NCBI GenBank assembly: GCA_963680875.1
Contig: OY804585.1
Span: forward strand, 24,281,686-24,345,685
Direction: 5' to 3'
DNA: 64,000 nt
Source: Bathymodiolus brooksi
Lineage: Eukaryota; Mollusca; Bivalvia; Mytilida; Modiolidae
Within the stretch, counting starts at the first letter, position 1. Each line of letters begins with the position of its first letter. A program made the translations under genes and the position numbers. The notes under the pieces are model-generated. The model ran no database searches, was not told the DNA's origin, and saw only the letters and a program-made list of their open reading frames with translations. Positions 9,901 to 21,268 of this stretch are shown piece after piece.

Positions 9901-10624
9901 ATGTAATACACAATTGAAAGAAAACCTTTTAACAGTTCTGTGCATTTATTAGTATAAATGATGAAATATTGTACTTAACTATTATGTATGAATGAGTAAA
10001 TGAATGCTACTAGTTATATCATCTTATGAATGGAGTGGAGTCAACATTTTGAATATGATTTTCTATGAAGGCTTTTCTTTCAGTTCATGTTAACTTACGA
10101 AACTTTTAGCAAGGACACCCCCTTTTTTTTTTTCGTTTTTAGCTCAAGTTTATAAAACCACTTCTGTATATGGATATGTTTACCTCGGGTCAAAATGAAA
10201 TTTTGATGTAAAGCAGTTATTTTGGTTGACATTTGCTTAAAATTTGACAAGGCCTTGGTAGAAAATAAGAAAATTTGGATATATGCTAATTTATTACAAT
10301 CCAAAATTTGTTATTACATATAAATCAATGTGCTATGATAAAACATTGATATGTATATAGTAATATAAAGTGACCAAAGGATTATTAAATTAATTAATGT
10401 TATTTTTTAATTTATTAAATTCATTTTAATTTTATTTACATTTATTTTGCTTTTACCTCTGTTTGAAAATATTAAAAGTACAACTATACATTAATTGTTT
10501 ACAAAAAAAACATGATTTTATTAATTGCTTTTAATGAAAGTGGTACATTGTAGTTAATCGCAAAGAATTATTATAAACATAATGTATTATCTCCCTTTGT
10601 ATGAAAGTAAGCTATATTGATAAT

Positions 10625-10735
10625 TATGACACTTTTAACAAAGGGAGATAATATGACACTTAACAAAGGGAGGTAATACTATGACCTTATCAAAGGGAGA
10701 TAATATGACATTTTAGCAAAGGGAGATAAATCATT
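10625..10735 (+). repeat. Cluster of AACAAAGGGAGATAATATGAC units
   Basis: Four copies of (A/T)CAAAGGGAG(A/G)TAAT separated by ATGAC-type spacers lie within about 110 bp. An inverse form (TATCTCCCTTTG) is at about 10588, so this stretch can fold back on itself. Confidence 0.75.
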
Positions 10736-11454
10736 TATGTTTTTATTCTTATATATGACATATATTCTCTTGATATTTGTAATGTGATATCATGGTTGCT
10801 TATATATTTTCATTCTGTCAAATATTTTGACTACATTAATGGGTCACTTTATACTAAAGAGTTGCATGTATTCTTGTATTTATTTTCACTTTAGTTATTT
10901 AATACTTTTATGAGCATTCAAAAAAGGCAAAACTAAAGTAAAAATATATTCAGTTCAGAATTAAAATCCAAATGTTATTTTTTGCTTAAATACATTTTTT
11001 GGGGGTATTTAGGTAATTTTTGTTGCTCATGTTTAACCTCTCAACCTTTAAAAAGTTTGAGGATCAAATATGCTCATCATATCTTTGGGGAATTTTGTTG
11101 AATTATTTAATAATTTATTCAAGTAATGCTTAGCAATTATTTCAAAACCTTAGTTATTGTAATCTGGTGACTAAATATGTATATTCATAATTTGAGGTGT
11201 AAAAAAATGTAATTGAATTTTAAACATTTAGTTTGTAATAATGTTTTGAGTTTTATCAGACATTAAGGTTATTATACAGTTTTTTTTTTTAATTAAGTAT
11301 ACATTTTTTTTTGTAATTTGAAATCGTGATAAATTTGCACGAGTTGACCAAGAATCAACTTTTATTTGATCAACAGCAAAATAATTTGTAACCATGTGTT
11401 AATTAGGTCTTTCATTGATACTGCTGAATTCAAAACACCTGAGCATTACAACTA

Positions 11455-11640
11455 TAGTCAAACCTGTCCATGCAGTCACCTCTATTAAGCAGTCACCTAT
11501 ATTAAAAGATCACCTTTTTCTTGTCCTGTCAAAGACAATTTCATATGAATTGGACCTCTTTTAAGAGGTCACCTGTCATATAAGGCCACTTTCTCCTTTT
11601 CCCAAAGGTGACCTCTGAATACAGGTACTCCATTTTTATC
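11455..11640 (+). mobile_element. Short dispersed repeat related to 4697-4880
   Basis: It carries AGTCAAACCTGTCCATG at the left, GTCACCTCTATTAAGCAGTC, TTTTAAGAGGTCACCTGTCA and GAATACAGGTACTCC at the right. The ends are a loose inverted pair (CAAACCTGT / ACAGGTACT). It is a non-coding, MITE-like element. Confidence 0.55.
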
Positions 11641-11981
11641 CTACTAGTATTTTATATTATATTCACCGAGCCGCAGATTTCATGAAAATGTATTATTGTT
11701 ATTTACTAACAACTTCATCATCATTTTGAGTGTTTGTTTATGATTCAGCCGAAAAACAAATGTTAAACACAATCTCATTGGTTATTGAACAACGAAAGAA
11801 CAAATTTGATAGGATAGCAAGTCTGTTTTTTTCCCAATCTATTTTTATTCCTTGCGAGGGTGATATCACTTTCCGGACACCTGTCAGGGTCTATTTTTAG
11901 CCGAGAGGATGATATCGCAAGTACATAAAACCTGTTAACCAGTTTTAAGCCAATCATTTGTAAGCTAAATTACAGTCGTGT

Positions 11982-11987
11982 AATAAA
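11982..11987 (+). terminator. Candidate poly(A) signal AATAAA downstream of BRSK
   Basis: A canonical hexamer lies 4.4 kb past the stop codon. It is only a candidate, because no RNA evidence is available and the region is repeat-rich. Confidence 0.2.
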
Positions 11988-12295
11988 CATTTTTATCTGC
12001 AATTTGGACATTTTTGAAGGTTTCCTTCAACATTATCGTACTCCGATACTAGCAGTAATGTTGATATCAACCTTCAATACTGCTGTATTCTATATGTATA
12101 AAAACACATGTATATTAATTGTTTAAAACAGTCAAAACAATGAATAGATTTTGCAAATATTTTTTTTTTTATCAGTTTTAAAATGAAAAGTTTATATTAT
12201 AATATGAAGAAGAATTTCTGAGGTCGCTGGTTAGAGATTCTTATTCACATTAAAATCATACTGGGCTGTATCAAGTGACATTTTATCTGCCTTTT

Positions 12296-15200
12296 TAGCT
12301 CACCTGACCCAAAGGGTCATGTGAGCTATTGCCATCACTTGGCGTCCGTCGTCGTCGTCCGTCGTAAACTTTTTCAAAAATCTTCTCCTCTGAAAGTACT
12401 AGACCAATGGAAACCAAACTTGGTCTGAATCATTACTAGGGTGTCTAGTTTCAAAATTGTGTCCGGTGATGCCGTGCACCAACCAACATGGCCACTGTTA
12501 CTAAAAATAGAACATATGGTAAAATTGCAGGTTTTTGATAATAACTCAAAAACCGTTAATAATATCAAAAATCTGACATGGGGTAAAAATGATCAGCACA
12601 TCAAGATCTACCTACCCTGCAATTTTGAAGTAAATCTGATTACCCATCTTGGAGTTATTGCCCTTTTTTCATCAAATTTGTAAAATTTTAATACTTTTCG
12701 TCTTATATTTCAAAAACTATAAGAGATAAAGGTTAACTTTAAATTGCAAAAATGTGCGACATATCAAGATCTACCTACCCTGCAATTTTGAAGTAAATCC
12801 CATTACTCATTTTGGAGTTATTTCCCTTTTTTCATCAAATTTTCAAAATTTTAATACTTTTCGTCCTTTATTTCAAAAACTATAAGAGACAGATGGTAAG
12901 TTGAAACTGCAAACATGTTCAGCATGTCAAGATCTACCTACCCTGCAATTTTGAAGTAAATTTGATTACCCATCTTGGAGTTATTGCCCTTTTTTCATCA
13001 ATTTTTTTTTTCATTTTAATACTTTTCGTCTTATATTTCAGAAACTATTTAGAGATAGATGTTAAGTTTATTGCAAAAATGTGCAGCATATCAAGATCTA
13101 CCTACCCTGCAATTTTGAAGTAAATCCCATTACCCATTTTGATCGATTATGCAAATTAGAAAAAAGGGGGGATGAAATTAAAAAAAAATCTTCTCCTCTG
13201 AAACTACTGAGCCAATCTCAACCAAACTTTGCTGAAATGATCCTTAGGTGGTCCCCTTTAAAAAATGTGTCCGTCAGCGCCGTCCTGTATCCAAGATGGC
13301 CGCCATTACTAAAAATAGAAATTTCTTCAAATGGCCAAAACTGCTCTATTTTAAGCCAGAAAGTGCCCAAATTTGAATTGTATAAGCATAATGATGAGCT
13401 TTTTAACATATATTATGGGATTTTTTATGAACTTTGAAATTTTGCCGATTTTGACCGATTATGCAAATTAGAAAAAATGGGGGATGGAATTAAAAAAAAT
13501 CTTCTCCTCTGAAACTACTGAGCCAATCTCAACCAAACTTTGCTGAAATGATCCTTAGGTGGTCCCCTTTCAAAATTGTGTCCGTCAGCGCCGTCCTGTA
13601 TCCAAGATGGCCGCCATTACTAAAAATAGAAATTTCTTCAAATGGTCAAAACTGCTCTATTTTAAGCCAGAAAGTGCCCAAATTTGAACTGTATAAGCAT
13701 AATGATGAACATTTTAACATATATTACGGGATTTTTTATGAACTTTAAACTTTTACCGAATTTGACCGATTATGCAAATTAGAAAAAAGGGGGGATGAAA
13801 TTTAACAAAAATCTTCTCCTCTGAAACTATTGAGCCAATCTCAACCAAACTTTGCTGAAATGATCCTTAGGTGGTCCCCTTTCTAAATTGTGTCCGTCAG
13901 CGCCGTCCTGTATCCAAGATGGCCGCCATTACTAAAAATAGAAATTTCTTCAAATGGCCAAAACTGCTCTATTTTAAGCCAGAAAGTGCCCAAATTTGAA
14001 CTGTATAAGCATAATGATGAGCTTTTTAACATGTATTACGGGATTTTTTATGAACTTTGAACTTTTACCGATTTTGACCGATTATGCAAATTAGAAAAAA
14101 GGGGGGATGAAATTAAAAAAAATCTTCTCCTCTGAAACTACTGAGCCAATCTCAACCAAACTTTGCTGAAATGATCCTTAGGTGGTCCCCTTTCAAAATT
14201 GTGTCCGTCAGCGCCGTCCTGTATCCAAGATGGCCGCCATTACTAAAAATAGAAATTTCTTCAAATGGCCAAAACTGCTCTATTTTAAGCCAGAAAGTGC
14301 CCAAATTTGAACTGTATAAGCATAATGATGAACTTTTTAACATATATTACGGGATTTTTTATGAACTATGAACTTTTACCGATTTTGACCGATTATGCAA
14401 ATTAGAAAAAAGGGGGGATGAAATTAAAAAAAATCTTCTCCTCTGAAACTACTGAGCCAATCTCAACCAAACTTTGCTGAAATGATTCTTGAGTGGTTCT
14501 CTTCCAAAATTGTGTCCGGCATTTCAGAACACTGACCAAGATGGCCACCACAGCCAAACTTAATTTAACATAGGACCCTATGGGAAATTCCCATAAAAAT
14601 CTTTTTGTCTGAAACCATTTGCTCAATAAGAACAAAATTTTGATGAAATAGTCTTTGGATGGTTCTCTTCCAAAAATGTGTCTGGCGGTTCGACCCTTCG
14701 ATCCATTTTTTTTTACCTGCAATTTTGAAATAAATCTGATTACCCATCTTGGAGTTCTTGCCCTTTTTTCATCAAATTTATAAAAAAAAATTAATACTTT
14801 TCGTCTTATATTTCAAAAACTATAAGAGATAAAGGTTAAGTTTAAATTGCAAAAATTTGCAGCATGTCAAGATCTTCCTACCCTGCAATTTTGAAGTAAA
14901 TCCAATTACCCATTTTGGAGTTATTGCCCTTTTTTCATCAAAATGTTCTCAATTTTAATACTATCATCTTATATCTCAAAAACTATTAGAGATAGAGGGA
15001 AAGTTTAAACTGCAAAAATGTTCAGCATGTCAAGATCTACAAAAAATTTCCCACAGTTAAAAATGTGCGACAGCTGTGAAGAGTTATTCCTCTTGAAATG
15101 CATTTTTTTGTTGACTCACTGCTTTTGGTTACTCTAATAATCAAAGGGAAGCAACTCTATTACAAAATGTGAAGTCGGAAAAGCTAAATTTTGAGAATCA

Positions 15201-15400
15201 TTGACATATGTTTTTTTACAGCAATTTTGATAACTTACATTAAAGGGGGAACTGGAACCCCTGCCCACATTTTTTTGTAGAAGGGGTCTGCAATGACGAA
15301 GGCTACATTTGTTAATTTTTTTTACCGAAGTTATCAAGTTTTATTGACTGATGTTGTTATTATACCCAGGTGAGCTATACAGGCTCCTGGGAGCCTCTAG
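12296..15400 (+). mobile_element. Large Helitron-like non-autonomous element, copy 2 (3.1 kb)
   Basis: The 5' end is TAGCTCACCTGACCC then AAA then GGGTCATGTGAGC, a strong hairpin. The 3' end is AGGCTCC TG GGAGCCT directly followed by CTAG and T, a 7-bp stem and CTRR-type end. Inside are two kinds of repeated blocks. Flanking blocks are marked by CTACCTACCCTGCAATTTTG and TTTTCATCAAATTT, and a central satellite of four ~311-bp units occupies 13145-14391. Short ORFs inside are by-products of the repeats and resemble nothing. The element is shared in inverted orientation with 55173-63531. Confidence 0.8.
13145..14391 (+). repeat. 311-bp satellite-like array inside Helitron-like copy 2 (four units)
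   Basis: The phrase GATTATGCAAATTAGAAAAA starts at 13145, 13457, 13768, 14080 and 14391, giving periods of 312, 311, 312 and 311 bp. Each unit contains TGTCCGTCAGCGCCGTCCTG and CCAAGATGGCCGCCATTACT. Units are very similar, so array expansion is recent. The inverted copy of the element on the right of the window carries only two such units. Confidence 0.95.
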
Positions 15401-16060
15401 TTTATGCATATAAATACATGTATTGTAGCCATTACCCATTAATCTACACCTTATTTTTTAATTTCCCCCTGTAGACGCTTCCAACCGAGTTTTCAAAGCA
15501 CCGAACAAACCGTAAATATTTCATCAATTAAGTTTTTTATATATAAATTTAATCCTTCAATCCTCTAAATTTTTACCATTTACCATCGGGATTTACAGGA
15601 TATCTTCCACTTGTGCTACCATACTCTATCATTGCCATGGAAACTAAAAATATATTTATATAAGATCACATCCTCCATACTGTCATTGCTATGGAAACTA
15701 AAATGTTTTTTTTTGCAGTGATACAACTACTCTATCGTCAACATGGAAACTAAAAAGGTTTTTTTATACGAGAAAGTTGTGTTTACCATCAAATTGAATA
15801 GTTTTATTTTAGAGTTTTTTTTTATCAAGACATACATGCATTGTTAACACCACCATATGTAGGATCTTATGTTGTAATGCACATGAGTTAACCCCACCAT
15901 ATGTAGGATCTTATGTTGTAATGCACATGAGTTTTGAATACTGCAGTAAGATATATTTGATTGCCGTTTCTTTGTATGCATTATACAAATGTAGTAAAAT
16001 TATACAACAATAAAGTTAAAATCATACTTCTACTCTTATTTGTGATACCATTCATTAAAA
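15401..16060 (+). other. Intergenic AT-rich DNA with a 2x tandem repeat
   Basis: Around 15600-15760 the phrase CCAT(G)GAAACTAAAAA occurs three times, each near ATCATTGC/CATTGCTATGG, a weak dispersed repeat. At about 15844-15932 a ~44-bp unit with CACCATATGTAGGATCTTAT occurs twice. An AATAAA is at 16009-16014. I see nothing coding. Confidence 0.6.
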
Positions 16061-16277
16061 GGGGTCGTGGCCATGATCGTAGTATTTACAACTACCAGAA
16101 CCTCTGCAATCAGAGCCTATCACCTCTAAAGTTGTGAGTTTGAACCCTGTTCATGGTGAGGTGTACTCGATACAACATTATGCGACAGGTCGGTGGTTTT
16201 CTCCACTAATAAAACTGACCCAACACCATATAACTGAAATATTGTTGAAAGTGGCATTAAACACCATAAATCAACCA
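16061..16277 (+). mobile_element. SINE, family 1, nearly full length
   Basis: The head GGGGTCGTGGCCATGATCGT is followed by B-box-like GAGTTTGAACCCTG, TACTCGATACAACATTATG, a shortened core and tail GTTGAAAGTGGCATTAAACA. The core lacks about 40 bp compared with full copies. Confidence 0.75.
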
Positions 16278-16329
16278 TTCAGTAACTTCTGTAAGTTTGA
16301 TCAGTTGTAGACCAGTTATATACATGTAT

Positions 16330-17100
16330 AATCACATCTATGGTATAATGGTTAGTGTGCTCACCATAAGTGTGTAGACCAGTTATATATATGTATAATC
16401 ACATCTATGGTATAATGGTGTGCTCACCATAAGTGTGGATCAAAACCAAAGATTATTTAATGGCAATAGTTATTTGCTGTTTCTCTGTTAAGTACAGTAT
16501 TAAGGAGCACAGACTAGTTGGCTCTGAATCAGGATAATGTAGAGCAACAGTCTACCTACAGACTGTTGTTAAAATGAGCTAGCACCATAAAAATCATCTT
16601 TGCTAGCCAAGGGTTACAATCCGCTCTACTCATCTTCACCCTTGGCATCGATTTTCGTAATTCCCGTGCACTACCACCTGCTGGATTTTGACAGTTACAC
16701 CCCTTGTAATGATGTCATTTTCAGCCAATTGACGCGAGGCTTTCATTTCCTTTCGTTTGAATGCCCTGAAAATTGACTCGAGATTATAATATGGCTGATT
16801 TTCAAGCGAAGATTTGACGAGGCTCATACTGTTATTCAATGGTAAGCTAGTGCTTACAGAACATGTGCTTTTTGTAAAGCGCATTCTGATTAGTTGCAGC
16901 TACCACTAGCTGCATTACATATAAACCGTCACCGTGTGACCTCAAAAATCTGTCTAACGATGCCAAGGGTGAAGATGAGTAGAGCGGATCGTAACCCTTG
17001 GCTAGCGAAGATGCATAAAAATTGAACTACGCATGTTGATCTATTACAAAGCGGACATCATCATCTTATCGAATGTAATTTCTGATCATCACGATATAGA
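16330..17100 (+). mobile_element. SINE, family 2, interrupted by a foldback MITE
   Basis: It is the same family as 46018-46576. Its tRNA-like head has TATGGTATAATGGTTAGTGT and is partly duplicated (16316-16377 and 16378-16437). Then come GCACAGACTAGTTGGCTCTG, AGACTGTTGTTAAAATGAGC and, after the insertion, GCATGTTGATCTATTACAAA and GCGGACATCATCATCTTATC. The insertion at 16595-17013 splits it cleanly. Confidence 0.75.
16595..17013. mobile_element. Foldback MITE with 56-bp TIRs and 9-bp target duplication (Mutator-like?)
   Basis: The 419-bp element starts CATCTTTGCTAGCCAAGGGT and ends with the reverse complement. I count 54 of 56 TIR positions matching. CATAAAAAT flanks it on both sides (16586-16594 and 17014-17022). 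Removing the element and one CATAAAAAT restores the family-2 SINE, which proves the insertion. TSDs of 9 bp are typical of Mutator-like elements; Merlin gives 8-9. The inner ~300 bp has an 82-codon minus-strand ORF with no similarity I recognise. Confidence 0.9.
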
Positions 17101-17454
17101 TTAAAAAAAGCGTTTAAACAACAATCACTTGCCAGATCAGTTATATTCCTAATGGTGAGAATTTTATGTTTTGCACATTTTAACATACATTTACACAAGA
17201 AGAATGGAGTTTTCTGTAAATTGATACTTTCAGTTGTATTATTGTTATGTTGTCATCCATCTGCAGACACAATGGTTTCTGTGCGATAACTTCAGTTCTT
17301 GTTGACAAAACCTTCCAACTTTTTAATACAAAAATCCTTGGCGCAGAATGATTTTGGGTATTGTAGTCCTACCCGTTGATTTTTTTGTACTTGTAGAGTT
17401 CATTGTAAATCTGATTTTGATGAATTCCTTAGAAAAATCCCCTTCAGAACAAGG

Positions 17455-17548
17455 TTGGTTTGGTTTATGGTGTTTAATGCCACTTTCAACAATATTTCAG
17501 TTATATCGTGGTGGTCAGTTTTATTGGTGGAGAAAACCAGCAATGTTG
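17455..17548 (-). mobile_element. SINE fragment, family 1 (tail and part of core)
   Basis: TTTAATGCCACTTTCAACAA, ATATTTCAGTTATATCGTGG and GTTTTATTGGTGGAGAAAAC are the tail and core of a minus-strand copy; the head is missing. Confidence 0.7.
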
Positions 17549-17639
17549 TTACAACATCAAGCCCCACTCCCACATATTTTAAAAGGACAGTTTTGATAGT
17601 GCAGTTGTCTATTAGTTAAGTTTATTTACACTATAACAC

Positions 17640-18010
17640 TTAAAGCAACGATTATCCAACCAAAAATTTACTGCACGGCCAAGTAATATGGTTGACTACA
17701 TATCATGACCAATTGTCGCATACTTATATTAAAGCTATCAGACCAACGACCTCAGATGAGTTGCATTCACAAAGTATATTTGCATTGAAAATGCAAGAAA
17801 ACGTTTCAAGTCGCATAACTCGTACAAAAATCTTCAAATTAAAATAGCGAGATAATATGATCAACTACACATGATGACCAATTATCCTAATTAAGCTATT
17901 GGATCAATGACCTCAGAGGAGTTGCATTTACAAAGTGAAGTGGGATGGATGAACGGACAAACTATATACTGCCATACTATTATTATATGCCATAAAAGGC
18001 GACTTTTAAA
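17640..18010 (+). repeat. Diverged ~170-bp duplication, repeat-like
   Basis: Two related blocks at about 17680-17780 and 17850-17945 share GACCAATT, CCTCAGA(T/G)GAGTTGCATT and CACAAAGT. A GGATGGATGAACGGACAAAC end follows, reminiscent of other dispersed molluscan repeats. No coding content. Confidence 0.5.
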
Positions 18011-18249
18011 TTTAAACTTTCTTATTTGTCATCAAATTTGAATGCAATTTTTTTGTAAAATGATCATCTTAATGGGCCATGAAAAGATTTTGCTATTTTT
18101 AAAAGGAACTTGATATTCGAATTTTACATCCAAATTTGAGGCAGATTTTTTCCAGTATTATGCCAACAAATTCCCTCTACCTCCTAGTTTCCATGATAAA
18201 CTCAGCCGAAAGGGGCCATCAAGTGCCAAATTCCAAAATTTGAAATGTT

Positions 18250-19465
18250 TAGTTCCCCTGGCCAAAGGCCATGCAAGCGTTTGCCACCCGTCATTAACTT
18301 CCACATATAAATCTTCTCTGAACCAAGTTAAACCAAACTTGGCTGTAATTGTCCTTGGGTGATACCCTTTCACAATTGTGTTGGACAGCCCTGCCCTGCA
18401 TTCAAGATGGCGACCATTACTAAAAATAGAGATTTCTTATGCATCAAGTGGCACCTAGTACTTTCATCAATACTTATTGTCTGAATGTAAAACTAGAGGC
18501 TCCCAGGAGCCTGTAATCACTCACCTGGTTTTCAATTGACATCTAAAGTTGATAGAAAATGGGGGTGTTACACATAATTTTGAAAGTGGGCCACCCAAAG
18601 ATCATTTCAACTCAAATTTCTGAGCAAAAAATTTTGATGTGATTTTTATCTCATAATATTCCTAAATGAAATAAACTGGCTAAAAAAATATCACAGAAAA
18701 ACCCAGAATACATGTATATGTTAAACTACTCATTGACATGTAGCTGCAGTTAAAATTTTAGTTCATTTTGATTTGTAATAAAGCAGAAATTGACAACTAA
18801 AGAAATTTCTATTTTTAGTAACAGCAGCCATTTTGAATGGAGGGCGGGGCTGTCGGACACAATATTGAAAGGGAACCAGCCAAATTTGCTTCAATTTAGT
18901 TCAGTGGTTTCAGAGAAGATTTAAATGTGATCTTTTATCAAAATATGTCTAATTTGTATAATCGGTATAAATCGGTTGAAAGAAAAATTTCACAGAAAAA
19001 CCCGGAATATATGTTAAACTACTCATTTCCATGTAGCTGTAGTAAAAATTTGAGCTCATTCAGATTTATAACAAGGGCAACGCAAAGCGTGGCATATCCC
19101 CTCACCTAAAAATTGTACGCGGTGACCTTGAAAATCAATAGGGTTCCAGATTCTCTTAAGGACTAAGTATGTACTAAGTTTGGTCAAAATCCATTAAAGT
19201 ATGTTGATTCTAGAGTGTTCACAAGGATGTTACGGAAGGACGGACGGTAGCGTTTCTATATCCCTTCACAACTTCGTTAACTAGGGGATAATAAAGCAGC
19301 AATGGACAATTGAAGAAATTTCTATTTTTAGTAACAGCAGCCATCTTGAATGGAGGGTGGGTCTGTCGGACACAATTTTGATAGGGACCCACCCTGCCAG
19401 GTTTGGTTTAATTTGTTTGAGGGGTTTCAGAAGAGAAGATTTAAATGTGAAAATTTACGACGTAC
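18250..19465 (-). mobile_element. Helitron-like element fragments
   Basis: At 18493 the minus-strand 3' end is present: CTAG next to AGGCTCC CA GGAGCCT, then GTAATCACTCACCTGG. Body pieces follow with GGCTGTCGGACACAATATTG and AACAGCAGCCATTTTGAATG (about 18780-18930 and again 19310-19450). A short plus-strand piece (18250-18440) is separate: TTCAAGATGGCGACCATTAC. The stretch about 19060-19290 contains another repeat ending ACTAGGGGATAATAAAGCAG. Confidence 0.65.
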
Positions 19466-19474
19466 GTATTGATA

Positions 19475-19690
19475 CACTGATATCCAACACTATTTCCATA
19501 GACGGGTGCTACTAGTGCAGCAGAAACTGTTTACCCTTTCAGAACACCCATGTTCACTCTGGCTTTTTGTGTTGCTCAATTTTTAGTTTTCTGTGTAGTG
19601 TTTTGTAGATCGTTGTCTTTTTTCTCTTGCCCATTGTCATTCCATTTGATTCTGGTTGCCCCATTAACATCTTCATACTTTTATAGGAAC
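19475..19690 (+). mobile_element. Dispersed repeat 'GGGTGCTACTAGTGCAGCAG' type, copy 1
   Basis: The phrases GGGTGCTACTAGTGCAGCAG, TTTTGTAGATCGTTGTCTTT and CATTCCATTTGATTCTGGTT match two other copies at 47425-47580 and 48018-48230. I know this sequence type as a very abundant repeat in mussels, probably the 3' end of a retroelement. No ORF is preserved. Confidence 0.6.
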
Positions 19691-19826
19691 TGAAGAAGAT
19701 TTAACAACATATATCTTTATGAAACTTTTTAATGCACAAATTTACTGTTACAATTCTACATGATTAACCACCGATATATCTTTATCGCTATTTTGCGGTA
19801 TTTTCCTCTGATCTTGCTATTTGAGA

Positions 19827-19863
19827 ATTTTCCATCTCACGCTAGTAGAGTGAGATGGAAAAT
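19827..19863. repeat. Perfect 14-bp hairpin
   Basis: ATTTTCCATCTCAC and GTGAGATGGAAAAT are exact inverse copies around a 9-base loop. It lies between the two convergent genes. Function is unknown. Confidence 0.8.
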
Positions 19864-19940
19864 TATCGCCAGTAACTAAGTAGTCTCGTGATAAACAAAC
19901 AAACGTTATAATGACGTCACATTACCAAGTCCTTGATAAT

Positions 19941-20110
19941 AAGTGATTAACGATATAAAATATTAATTGTGCTTAAAAAAATGTCAGTACCTCAACAAAA
20001 ATTATTTAATTATGAATACAAAATAGCGATAGAATAATTAAAGATGTTTTTTAAAACTCGAGGACGTTTCTCAGTCCTCTCGTTTTAAAAAAACATTGTT
20101 AATCACTTAA
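19941..20110. repeat. Nested inverted repeats (foldback element)
   Basis: The outer pair AAGTGATTAAC / GTTAATCACTT encloses an inner near-palindrome, TTTTTTAAAACTCGAGGAC and GTCCTCTCGTTTTAAAAAAA. The arrangement suggests a small foldback MITE about 170 bp long. Confidence 0.6.
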
Positions 20111-20698
20111 TATCACAATCAACACCGTCCTAGTTTCATATTACAAGTCAGAAATTTTTTCTATTTTTTTATATTTTTTTTTATATTTTTTTGTTGACAA
20201 AAATGCTTAATACAATCAATTCTATTTGATTGACTTTTATCTCTTTTGTTCATAGATATAAACACATAATAGCACTGTGTGAAAAATGAAAAAAAAAGTA
20301 AGTTGCTGATATCAAAACCATTTCCTGATCAATTCTGTACAAAAAAATCATTCAATCTCTACAACACAATTTAAGAACAAAATAAACATGGTGACTTAGT
20401 GAGTAAATTGGTCTGGTTTAGCATTTTTTATTTTTTTTAATGTTGTTTGCCGTTGAATATTGCCTCGCCACATCTAATCCAACCATAACAAAATTTACAT
20501 ATTAAGTTGTGGACAATAAATATATGATCATTACATTACTTGAGGTAACAGAAGACATATTATGCCCATATTTATGCTAGTCACTCTTTCGTGTCTCAGC
20601 ATACAGATTTTTTTTTGTTTGTTCATACTACTCTTACTGTCAAAAATTCAAAACCACGTTTTTAATAATCCATTTCAAAATTTCGATAATTATGTCAA

Positions 20699-20704
20699 TT
20701 TATT
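20699..20704 (-). terminator. Candidate poly(A) signal of the Caprin gene (AATAAA on minus)
   Basis: TTTATT on the plus strand reads AATAAA on the minus strand 232 bp past the stop codon. Another lies near 20425-20432. Either gives a short, plausible 3' UTR. Confidence 0.4.
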
Positions 20705-20935
20705 TTTTAAGCATATTTAAAATTCTAGTTTTTGATGGGTTGAGCAATTAAAAAAAAAAAAAAAATCTTTTTTGAATTAAATATCGATTTCAAAGTGTTG
20801 ATACAAAACTTTTGTCCGAAAATGCAGGGGGAAAAAACAATGCAAAAAACAAGAGAGAAATAACAGCACACATCATGCTGGACAAGAGTTTATCATCCAC
20901 AACTTAATAATAAACATATTAAAACTTCATGCTGA

Positions 20936-21042
20936 CTATGACACTTGTTGAGCCTGTTGGTTTGGCTTTCCAAATCCGCTGGAGCTTCCACGATTCCCTC
21001 CACGTCCTCCTCTAGGGGCTCCTCCTCCTCCTCCCCTTCCAG
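20936..21042 (-). CDS. CAPRIN1: Caprin exon 10 (RGG end and stop)
   Basis: The acceptor is CTAATTTCAG. It encodes [19 protein letters not shown] and ends QAQQVS before TAG (20936-20938). The RGG-rich run and the QQV ending parallel vertebrate Caprin-1. Confidence 0.95.
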
Positions 21043-21237
21043 CTGAAATTAGAATGTGTTATATATAAGCCATGTGTCATCATGCTCTCATTAACCAAGC
21101 ATGTTTCATTGTATATACTGTTTATAAGATTTTCTTATCTACTGTGAATTAATGTTTAATCGTGGTCTACCAGTTTTCGTGGATTTCGCTGAGAGTATCA
21201 AACCACGAAATTAAGAATTCAACGATACTTTGTCACC

Positions 21238-21268
<31 letters not shown>

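Larger units (their letters stand above)
7579..12295 (+). other. BRSK 3' UTR / downstream region
   Basis: No coding exon is visible. It is AT-rich DNA holding an HLE fragment (9029-9175), a SINE (9207-9475), a degenerate tandem repeat (9655-9900), a short 'CAAAGGGAGATAAT' cluster (10625-10735) and a MITE-like repeat (11455-11640). The first clear AATAAA on this strand that I found is at 11982-11987 and another is at 16009-16014. The real poly(A) site cannot be fixed. A phrase ATCTG(T/C)AATTTGGACATTTTT appears at both about 8670 and 11995. Confidence 0.55.

Noticed and set aside
13081..14371. Series of similar ORFs of 60-118 codons on both strands
   Set aside because: They are by-products of the 311-bp satellite units and reappear in the inverted copy at 55939-56811; they match no protein family.
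16636..16884. 82-codon minus ORF inside the foldback MITE
   Set aside because: No recognised similarity, inside a non-autonomous element; too short to be its transposase.
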